From Nemopilema nomurai (taxonomy: Eukaryota; Cnidaria; Scyphozoa; Rhizostomeae; Rhizostomatidae): DNA of 64,000 bases. The stretch spans positions 1,353,606 through 1,417,605 of the forward strand of contig ML133478.1 in assembly GCA_003864495.1 (NCBI GenBank). Reading direction: 5' to 3'. How positions within the stretch are numbered: the stretch's first letter is position 1; every line of letters begins with the position of its first letter. This document shows positions 1 through 12,000 of this stretch, in pieces. Position numbers and translations under genes: made by a program. The notes beneath the pieces were generated by a model, which did no database searches, was not told the DNA's origin, and saw only the letters and a list, made by a program, of their open reading frames with translations.

Positions 1-3000
1 AGATGACTTCACTCTTTTCCTATGGGAACCAGAAGATAACAAGAAGCCATTAGCAAGAATGACTGGTTAGAATATCTTTTTTCTAAAGAAACAGTAAAAA
101 GTTTTGCATAATTTTTTGAATACATTTACGTGTGACACTGCACTATGTTAATCTTTTGAGAAAACTTTTGTTGTCAGATATGAGTAACTTTTCCATATAA
201 TTTATCCCTCCACCCAACCAAGAAACCAACAAGTTTTATTACAATAACTAAATCATGTTTTGTGTCGTAAGCTGTTTCTAATCATCGGGCTAAGATAATG
301 GGCTGCGGGTGGCAAGCAATGTGCTTCAAAAGATTGTGACCAGGTAGAGCCAGGGCAGGCGCAACTGAAGAGTCTTTTGAGCACCTGAGTGATGACGTCA
401 CAATAGCAAATCTAATCATAAATAAAAATATCCTGAAATTCCTCCTTAAAATATTCAGTCCGTTAGATATTTTCTTATATTTATCTTATATTTTTCTTAT
501 ATTTTTAGATAGTCCGTTAGAGATTTTTCTAGCTGTTCATATACAGCCACGTGAATACACGATTCAACCCTATCAGACAACTACTCACTTGCCTTGTGTT
601 TGAACTCTGTAAATTTGGCCAGTAAACCATAATCCTATAATTGGTTTCTTTCACTTGTTTTGAGCTCACTTCCTCGCCTTTCCGTTATTTCTGGTAAACT
701 TGAAAGCTATGCAAAGTCATCCAGTCTCAGCCCATCTTAAAATTTCGACAAAACGATCCTAACTTGATAAACATCTACTATTTATTCACCAGTTAATTGG
801 AATTTAACTTTTTGTAGGTCCTGGGTTTTTATGGTTCTCTTTGAAAATTAGTTGCCATAATAATAATTCTCGTAACAAGTCATTATCCATGTCTGATATC
901 AGTACCACTGCGCTGTTTCACTGCGATGTTTTATATCATGAGTTCTGTTTCTTTTGCGCAGGACACCAAGCTTTGATCAACGATGTCAGATTTTCACCTG
1001 ACGGTCGATTGATTGTCAGCGGGTCGTTTGATAAGTCGGTGAAACTCTGGGACGGAAGGAACGGAAAGTAAGTCGATCTGTCGTGTGTCATATCCATCTT
1101 TTATACATGCTACTGCTAAACTTGAAGGTGAAAAGGAATCACGATCTATGAGGCTACACTACATGGAACTCAGTTTGTAGATGGTTTGACCATTGGACAC
1201 GTGTATGGAATATCTGGACTGAGAAATATTTGGTCTGTACGATGTTTAGATCTATTTATTCGTATTTGTTTATTGGTTTTTTCTAAAACCCTTTACCTTT
1301 GATTTGCCAGTCTCAGTCCAGAAATTAGCAATTGCTGCTAAGCTATGAGATGCCATATTTTATCACCTTCTGTTTTTGGTTCTACAATCTCTGCCAAAAG
1401 TAGTTGGAACACCGTGAGATTTTTTTTATTTTGCGACACCCGTTCTATTTCCGTCTCTCTTTGGTAGCTGCAACCCCCTTGTCCCCTAAAACAATGTTGC
1501 ATCTTTAGAGGAAGACCATAGGTACATGGGAATACTTCACTTTTGTTTTTAGGATTATTCACTTTTGCGCTACACAACATTGTTTGCGGGGCGAGGGGAT
1601 TTGGCAATTTGTGTGATGCGTAAATTAGGGCAAGTGTTCCAAGACTTTTGGCAGAGATTGTATGCTAAAACGGACCAGCGTAGGATTGGGCTAATATTTA
1701 ACTCAATTTCTAATTTTACGTTTGCACTTTATTCTAATATTATTGCACGAAAAGAATTATTAAGTGGAAAAAAAATCTCCATGTAGTTGACAGTTTCGAA
1801 ATGAGCCTTTCCCTACAAACATTTTAAACCATCCCGCAACCTTATGTAAAAGGCAAGTACAAACGATAGACCACTAAATTGATTAGGGGAAATGTCAAAT
1901 TTGGAAAACTATCTGTTCACAGGAAGATGAAATTCAAGCAACTGCATTTTGATGTATAAATTTTTCTCTAGATTAAGTTTAGTGGATGCTGTTGTTTTTT
2001 ATTTAAAAATGTTGGACGAAAATATAATGGTTTCTTGGACAATTAGAAAAGTTTATTTGAAAGTTAAGTAATGAAAATGCATTCAAATTTCAGAAGGATT
2101 ATATTTGATTAGGCAACTTCTTTTATTGGCGACTGAGAAGCTTCTATTCATTCCCTTATTTTACTTATGATTAGGTGCCTCTGCTTTCCGTATATTATCC
2201 TTGTTTTGATCCGCTCTAGGAACGTTTGACTCGACTAAAACTTTTAAGTCAGATGTTTCTCTTGAAGAAAATGCATTTGCATTAAAGTTTATTGGTGCAA
2301 CATGTGACGGTCAAGTCTTGGAGAAGGAATTTATTTTACTAGGATGATTTCCCATAGGCACATTTTGCTTTTATTTTAACAAGCAAATCTCTTTTTTGAA
2401 GGTATATAACTTCATTCCGTGGTCATGTTCAGTCTGTCTATCAGGTATGTTGGTTTGTATGTTGATGACATTCTGCTTTGATTGAAGTGCTGTACCTTAA
2501 CAATGGCATGTGTATTGTAGTATTGACGTGTTGCTGTGTCTTTTAATTAGTTTATTTATTTGGAACTCCGCCTTATTTCCTGCACTCTCTCTGTATTTCA
2601 AAATCGTACTTTGTCAGTTGTGTACGCCCAGTACGGCAGTCCATGTTCTTAAACCAACGCCATCAGAAGTGTAATTGAAGTATGTGGTACTTTGATCAGC
2701 CTTCTGATAGCAACATGATGTACAATCTAATACTGGGGTGATAAAGTCCTTGAGAAATTCAGATTTATGATTCCATGCGTGGATTATTTAAATCAATGGC
2801 TCCTGATAAGTGATTGCATGGCTCCTGATTAGTGATTGCATTAATAGATTATCTAATTCAATTGCTCCTGGTGAGCGATCGGGATTTAGGATCCTATTTG
2901 CACACATAGATCACACGTTTTGACGACTTAATCACTCACTTACCGGAATCCTAAACCATCCCGCGTTTGCTCATCCTCGAAATGATTTGCCTGCATCATC

Positions 3001-6000
3001 TTCATTTTCCAAACATATCTGGCAAACCGTTGAGCACAACTGACTTTTTGTTGGAAAAGAATCCATTGTAACGTGAGATTGATTGGTTGCCAGATAATTG
3101 ACTGCTTGAAATGATAACCTCGAATGATCAATCGAATCAAACAATCAATTAATCAATGATTCCATTGAACAGGACTGGGTGGTTTTGATGAAGGTTTCGC
3201 TGTGACGTAATATCAAATAATTGTTGATTGCATCATTATAAGCTTGCTGCTACATTATTAGGCCTACTGTAAAATCATGTAAAATTGGCAGTTCGACTAA
3301 GACTTGGCAGTAAGATTAGCCATTCTATTTAAATTAGCAATTAGCCAATGATTGGATAAGGAAAGTAAATTTATTCAAAGCAAACAATATTATTTAAAGA
3401 TTATAGAGCAAGGTCTTTTTTATTCTTCCTATCAATTTAGGTTGCATGTAAAATGACTTCAGTAATTTCCGTTTATTTGCACTGGGAAATCTTCAATGGG
3501 AATTGAACACATGTATGTTATTAACTTGTGCTTTTTTGTATATTGTTTATTTATTTTTTTAATTTTTTCATTGCAAATGTTTTAATGTCGGTAACCAGCT
3601 TTTTATTGTTGATAACGTTCCTCCGTTTTTAATATTTCTATAGAAATAATCGCTCACTTACCAAATTAAATCCATCTTCTATGCTTTTCTACTTTTCTCT
3701 CGATCTATTTGCTGTCTCCTTTACACTTCAAACACGTCCGCTGTCTATTTGGAAAGAAAATGTTTGGCGAAGTGAATGGACGTAACTGACTTTTATATAC
3801 AAAATCTTGATTTTGACGTCAGATTGGGTAATTTCAAAATGGTAACGCAGTTTTAACTCTTCCTGCTTTGTGTTTCCTATTCAAGTCTAGAACATATTGT
3901 ATTAACTATAAAAAGGTGATTACAGTTTTATAGCCTGGAACAAATTGGTATTGCCTCCGTAATTTGATGGTATAGTTACCATGCATTAGGACGCATGTCT
4001 CGGGCTATACAACTTGTATGTGATGTCTATGGTTCTCATTTGAATTGGTTGCTATAATAATGATAAAAGTTTGTTACGCGTTGTATGTGGGATTAGGTGT
4101 TACTCAAGGACCAATCCTTAGGCCATTGTTTTTTATTTCACCCCTAAGTTTTAGATACATTTCTGTAGTTTAAGTTTTTGATTAAAATCTGATTCATTGA
4201 TGTAAAAGTTGAACTCGGATATTTCAGTCTAAATGGTTCATATCAACCTTCTGGGCCTGCTATTGGGTGGTCCATAAATTAGCCCAGCGCTGTCACTTTC
4301 CGAACTCGTATTTCAATAATTTAAGCTTATCATATTCAAAGAGTTTATTTGTTGTCTCATTATGCATTCTCGTTAAGGTTAACCTTGATTTGATTCCTTG
4401 TTGGTTACAGTGAGAATTCATATGACTCATGTCGTAACTTAGAATAAGTTTTTAACAACTTTATTACTTGTTGGTCATCGTAGCATGAGACAACCGATGC
4501 AATCTAACGTCGTAGCCTTGAAAGCTTTAGAACAATCGACTTATTTGAATAGGCAATTTCCCATCACCCTTTAACTTCTTAAAGACGATTCTCAATAAGC
4601 TAGACTTCTAGACTCTCCATCTACTAGTAGATACTCTTCAGATACGGCTCAGGAACCTTGCGGATTTTTATTTGTGTGTTATGTTTACAATTGGTTTTAA
4701 TTGAATTCGAATTGTTCTTTTCCTTTAATCAAAATCCAGACTACAGTGACTGCTCATGTTATTTTTGTTGCTGTTGTTTTGTTGCTGTTGTTGTTTTGCT
4801 GTTGTTGTGTTGTTGCTGTTGTTGTTGTTGTCGTTATGGCTGTCCTTGTTTTATTGTTTATGTTGTAAATTTAAATTCAAAACCAAATTAAGTCAAATAC
4901 GTTCATTAAAGAATGCCTCAGCGTTTGAAGGATATTCACTGTAATATTTTTTCCACTTAATATGGTGGATAATATTTTTTTCAGACGTATATTGAAGTGC
5001 GAAAAAGATGTAGAATAGACGCATATGCCAAGCTACACAAGTTATAATTGATTTTGCCCTCATTGCCAGAATAACAAACCTTTATTGCAGTGTTCAAGTT
5101 GTAGTATTTGGGCATGTTTCTTATTCTTTGGAGCCATTCGCCGTTACTTTTTGTCATTTTGACCTCATGAGTCTAGGAAGAAGGGAGTTAAATGAGTCAT
5201 AAGTAATAAGTAATAATCTATACTAGTAATAAGTAATAAACAAATTTAATTAGTAATTAATGATCTGAACTCATTTTTCTTCACCCAGGTCGCTTGGTCC
5301 GCCGACAGTCGACTTATTTGCAGTGGAAGTGCCGACAGCACATTAAAGGTATTTCACTTCTTCTACAAGTCAACTTCCATGCATGGCCTAGTCTTCAACT
5401 CAAATTAGCGCAATCATTGGCACTTGTATCTTCGCAGTCAAAAAGGCAGTGACTGAGACGAAGTTGCAAATTAAGACCATCGTTTCTCTTGAACAGTTTT
5501 TTCTGTCAATCCTGATTTACTTAATTAGCGGTGAAAATCGACCGCTGGCAAAAACGTGTCAGACTTTCAAGATCTTGTCTTTCGTTGGCACCATGAACAC
5601 TCAATGTTGATCACGAATTCATTGGCTAACGCTGCCAAAAGGACTGATAGTGTCGCTTCGCCTGGGGCCACAGCAATGTGGGTTAGAGCGACGAGTTCCC
5701 TTCCACCCCCTCTCTGTCCACTTCCACCCATTTTTTGTCCCCTACCACCAAAATTGTTGGCCCCCTTCCACCCCACTTTTTGCTCCCGTTCACCCCACTT
5801 TCTGCCCCCCCCCTCCATCCCACATTTGTTTGTATTTTTTAACAAGGTAGCCCGTTGCAGCTATATAAACTTATAAACCCTTAACGCCCTGTCAATTGAA
5901 CAAATAACAATAACATCTGCACGTTATTTCTCTCAAAGGTCTGGGATGTCAAGACGAAGAAACTTCTATTTGACCTGCCTGGCCATGCAGACGAGGTTTG

Positions 6001-9000
6001 GTCTTTCGCTTTGTCTTAATCCAGGCTCTCAGCCTGCTCTTCCTACCTATATCGCATTCCTTGTGCGTCTGAGACCTGTCTAATTATCAGACTTAAGGCG
6101 GATGCACTGGATTATTATGCTCGTGTTTCGAAAACGTGGATTCAGTCCAGCTTTTCTGCAGCTAAACTAAACTATTAACGTCTAGTTTCCGATCAGCTAC
6201 TGCTAGCGTTTCATATCAGTCGTGGCTTGAGTGTATATTTACCGATGTAAGGAGATGAGGGATTCTCAAATTCGAATCGAAAATGAAAAGGGCTAGTCAA
6301 TCAGTGCCATACTCTTCCTTTCATTTTGTCAAATTAATACGGACACTTTCGTACATTCGAAGATAATAGGATGCAACAGGACTGCACGGGATGGTTTCAG
6401 CTCAAGGAAGCTATGTAAAAGTATTAGACAATTAATTCTCTCTTAAGGATCTCTCTACTTCGACATTATTCTAAGCTACAAAGTACAAATCTGGTTATTG
6501 TTGTCAAGGTGGGTCAAAATCATATTTTTGTGTAGGCTAAGGTGATGCATATTTTTGAATCTGTTCTTATTGTTTGTTATTTGTGAAATGGGATAGTAAC
6601 ATGTGCAAAGAGTGTCGGAAGGGTTCAATTCCATGTCACTTTTTTGAAGATAAAGACAGAAAAACAACTTTATTACTTCGAATAGCTTTTTTCTCTCCAA
6701 ATAATTTGACAAGGCGCTAACTATTAACAATGGAAGACGTATCTTTTTTATGCAAAATTGACTGTTTTTATACAACACACATAACAGCAAACATTTTATG
6801 TACACCAAAATTTAACAATACCAATTAATTAGGACATACCTGTGCACTGGAAAGAAGTTAACTTAGTAGTAAATGTTCGGAAGACGGAAAAAACATGAAG
6901 AATTTTATTTTATCTAAACCCCATTCTCTGAACGCAAATACCAAGAACAACATAAGGGAAAAACTATCTACTGACACTGTAGCGGAAATTTTTTGTCCCA
7001 GATGGTGTGAGGTGGTGCAATCATAGAACAGCCTCATATCGGAGCCCATTCGATCCCGATTTTCTTAGAATATGCTAATACACGAATTTTTCCTCTCAAG
7101 TGAAGATCAGAGAATTATTTTTGGTATCCGCAAAATGTGTGTTCTGTAAAATGAGAATAGTTTGGTCGGAAATAGATGAAAATAAGCTAAAGTTATTGAT
7201 GTTCAATTTTCACATGCGACTGTTTGGTTCATTTTCTAAAGCGAAAAGGGTCTTTTTTCTGAGAACTAAAAGACACGTCGCAGATCACGTGACCCCGGTA
7301 AGCGGAACCACGGGTAAGTCACTTGAGGAGGGATTATGTAACCAAGATTTTGGTCACGATACCCGCGTATTTGTTCAGGGAACCTGTCGCCTCTTTTCTT
7401 CTTTGAGAACGAGTTTCACTGAAAGAAACTAAGCAAATACAAACTCTATTATACGATCAAAGCCACTGGACGACATATGAAAACATTCTGAGGCTGGGCT
7501 CTTTTAAAGCTTTCACGAGTCTGGAGCAATACTCTGGCAGGCAATAAATGTTAGGCATGTGCAGTGATTTACGCGTTCCGTTCTAGGAACATTCTTATGT
7601 GATGAGAACTCCAGAGCAGTTTATTCGTGAAGGGTGTCATTTAAACATTTGCGGGAGATCGTTTCCCGCTTCCTTGAACCATCCGGATTTACTTCTAAGA
7701 ACTGAGATATTTCCCGTGTTGTCTCCAAACACAACAAAATCTTGGTATTTCCTTGCCAGATGCTCGTAGGCCAGCTATAAAACTCGATTGCTTCTCGCTG
7801 CGTTGCTTCTATGGCGCCTGGTGCAGTCAGAGCCCAAGCATGCCATTCGAATCCTTTCTGATTCTGTTCACATACGGACTGATGTTCACTTGCACGCCTT
7901 GGAGTTCTGTGTTGATTCTTTCAAGAACGACGTCTGTGTTCTCGTTCTCTATCATGCAAAGGAAACCAAACGGGACCGACTGACCGCTCTTGTTGAATAA
8001 GAACCGGGCGTCCGTCACGCTGCCAAATTTGCTAAAGTAGTCTCTAAGATCTCTAGATTTCGCAGCATCTGGAAAACAGCCGACGAAGAGCTGCTTCGGG
8101 TTGTGCGTCTTGTATACCACCGCAGCGTAGTCCTTCTGGGGATGGAAATAAAACAGTTCTTTTATTATGAAGATGCGGCCTAAGTAAGAGATGCTTCAAG
8201 TTTCATGTCTATGCAAAAGCCTACGTTCTCTCCACATGAAAGTTCAGAAATTATAGAGACTTTATGGAGCTTTGTACATGAAGAGTTGTATAGGAATTAA
8301 GTTAACAGGGGGTGGGGTACATTTCGCCCCCGTTGCAGCGTAAAACAGGCTGCGAATTAATTTTAGCCTTTTAGGTTCATAGGAAGAACTAAATAAATTG
8401 CATCCCAAGATAGTCGGCTATCATGCTGTTTTACTCCCCAATTCGTTTGTGCATGTTCATTAGAGAATACTGTCATGTTATCGACGATAGTCCATTTGGA
8501 AATCCCACTAACACTAGTCATTGTGTTATTTGTAATTATGTCATCATGTCATCTGATCTTGTGTCATTCTACCTGCTGTTCTTCGCAATGAAAGATGTTT
8601 TAATAAACAGCAAATAATATTGATCACCCCGCTCAATCAATCTGCTGCTTAAAATCAATTATTTAAGGATTTATCGTAGAAATATTCTAGTCGATTCATT
8701 CCTGATTTAAATTTTATTCGGTTCGCATAAGACTACCAAACAGGTAATTATTGATTCGGCAGGTTTTCGAATTCAGTTTCCAAATTTAAATTCTCTCAGT
8801 AAAGATGTCCGGGCGGGCTATGATTTTTGTCAGAATCACAGAATTCAAATGCAAATTCTTACTAAAACTTATTGAGATTTAGTACTGTTGTTTGTAAATA
8901 TAATATTCCAGATTGATTGCAGACTGGGTGACCTTGTTTGATTTACGAGAAAACAAGGGTTGGGAAAATATTCATGGTTTTAAGTTAAAAGACGTGCGAC

Positions 9001-12000
9001 TTGCAACCCTCTTTGACTATGTACAAAGGCCCTAGGAGTATGAGCAATTTTCAATGTTGATTCTGGTGGTTCCATATTTTAATGACTTTGCAATGCGATT
9101 AATGGCTGCGATTGATGACAGCGTTTAATGATCATAGATTGCAATTTATTATAGTTAATAACGATGGCTCTCTATTAATGTTGAGATAAATCTAGTAGTG
9201 TGAGAATCTCAGTGATCCTTATGATCCAAATATATTTATCGCACGAACATCGATGATTATTCCAGTGATTACAGCAGCAGTCTACTCCAAGGTGATCTCA
9301 ACCAAAATACAGCTTTATTTCTTTTTAAAACTTTATATAATATCAGGTTTCGATTTCCAATTTACCATGCAATTTTGTAATATCAGCTGGGTCATTCTCC
9401 CACTCTCTCCCTCTCTACTTAGTGGGTCATTGTAATCATGAGAGTAATAGGCGATCGGTTTATAATGATTTTCTGTCATTCGAATAAGATCGCATTGTTA
9501 ATATTTTGAAATAACAGTAGCCCAGAGAAGAAGAATGTGCCGTCTTTAGTTCGTGTTTTTTCGAAACTCGAACCATTGTTCATCGCTGTGATGTCGACCC
9601 ACAGAACACATTATGACACCACTTATCGGGGAGGGTCGATAAGTTATCCATCGATCACAAAAATTATCATCTCACCACAGCAAATCTGTCGCGAGCTTTT
9701 GTGCGAAGTACGATTTAGTAAACGATTTTCCTCAAAAATTATACCCTGACACTTACCATTTTATCAACAGGATATTTCTTGACCTTCCAATCCTCTCCGA
9801 GCGTCTTTGTTTTGATTCTGTTAATGGACGATGCTGCCAGCAATCTTTAGGCAGCAGAAACAATGCAATGCGCCGGCCCTTTCCTGTTTTTAGTTCGTTC
9901 AGGCAATTGCGTCACGCGAGTCTGTGGACTATCTTCCTGCCTTGCGATGATCGAAGACAGTCACAATGCCCGAATTCACTGACTGGAATCTTCGCTGGCC
10001 AAGGTTATATCCCGCATTACCACTCTTCCATCCTCTCCGAATGAGGCTGTGCATCTCATAGCTGATCACATAAGCCACTCTCCCATTGTCCATTGTGTCG
10101 CCGAACAATAACGTGCTATTAATATTGACAGAACAATTGTTCTGCGGTTACATAAGCCGGTTGGAGAAACTCGTTTTTCCATGGCCATACAACTTATTGT
10201 TCCGGCTTTTACGCCTCCCTTTTGTCCTTCTGCTCCCTTGTGACAAGCTCAAACGGTCCCATTTGGCCATTCCGTGGTATCCACGATATCAAAACAATAA
10301 CAAATTAAATCCACGTGCGTAAATTGAATTATTAGGCGTGTCATTGGCTCCAATCACGATATTGGAAAGAGTATAAGCATTTTTGGTAAATTTATTAGTT
10401 ATTTATGTGTTAAATAAATAGTTAAAAAATACATATTTTTAACCCAATAAGTGCACGCTGAGTCATAAGAATTAGAGATTCTCATAATTTATGGTTGATA
10501 AACGGTTTTTTGGCCAGTGAAATCCGTTTTTTCTTGCTATAAGATTTTTGTCGTTGATAACTAAATTTTTATTATCCAGCTATTCAGTGAATGCATGTCG
10601 AATGTTTTGCACTAGCCGTTCAAGTAGCTCATTATTTATTGAAGCAAAGTTAATTTTCTGCATGCCTAAGATTCTTACTCATTTCAGGTTTAACCTGTTC
10701 TCTCAATTATTCATGGACACGTAAAGATAATCAGTTATTAATTCATCTACAGTCACTGCAAAAGGTTATAGATTATCAAAGGCCAATGCAATCGTTTGCT
10801 AATTAATTATTGAAACTCGCTCTTTGTCCACAAATCTTTTGGGACAACAGCTTGGGATGAAAATTGGAGGGTTGTTTAATTGTCAAATTAGCATATCCAT
10901 TTGGCCTATAAGCAAAGGTGTCAGCCTTCGTCCCTGTTTTCTCTATAGCCGTACCCCTTGTCTAGTAGTATCGAGTTCTCGTTTCTTGAAATGGAAAAGT
11001 GAATACAGTTCACTCGCTTTGATTGCATTCCTGCCCCTTCATAGTGCTAAGCGCCCCTTCGATGTGGCCTAACATGCAAGTTTGTGTGGCAAAGGCAAAA
11101 TGTTCCCCCAACACCTAAAGGCTTTTTTATCTATTTATGAATAAATAGATTTCATAAGTTTATAATTATCTCTACTTAAAACATTACTTAAAACACCTCA
11201 ATCATACACCTCATTTTGCGTATTTCACATATTTTCAACGTTCGGGATGAGTAAATACGACTCAAAAACAGACGCTACCGTTCCAACACTTTCTGCAAGT
11301 ATTATATATTGGTTCATCTAGCCTAAGTTAAACGGGTTGTTTAGCTGCTATAGATATGAAAACCACGAAGGGAGAAAGACCTCTGATTGCTGTTATCGCA
11401 AACCGGCCACGTGTCAGATTCTAGCTGATGAACGGCAAAGACTAGTGAGTAATCACGCCATCTTCACGCGCCAGGCGGCACCCAGAACCCGCCCGATCGC
11501 ATGCGCCGGGGGAGAGTGATCACGCCTAAGCAGATACCTCCGCCACACCACTTGCAAGAACCCGGAAGTAGGCATTAGGCATCTTCAAAAGTATTGCCGG
11601 CATATTAAAAAGTTGTTTCAACCACAAATGCCCATAAGTGATAAAATTCATCACATTATTCGTATTTATTTGTGAAATATCGCAGGCCAAATAGCCGACC
11701 CATGCCTGAGGTTTTTGCAATTATATCTCCACATGCATAGGAATGGTGGTTCTAAAATGTTTGCAAAGGGCTCGCAATAGATTACGTACCTTGTGACTTT
11801 AATTTTCACTGACTGCTAAGGCTTTTATGAGAAAATCGTCACGTTTTTCTGCTCCGAAAATCTAAAAAGTAATTTCAAAGAAATCAAAATATAAAGTAAA
11901 ACTTTTCTTTTCAGGCCCTACTGTTTCCTTTAGAATAGCCAACGTATCGTTCTGACATGACAGGAGGATTTTTCGTATCCCAACAGTACTTGAAATAATC

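Noticed and set aside
4658..4944. Cys/Leu-rich open frames
   Set aside because: They only translate the GTT/GCT microsatellite; no splice context and no motif.
5556..5876. Pro-rich frames on both strands
   Set aside because: Produced by the C-rich degenerate repeat; three frames are open at once, as expected from composition.
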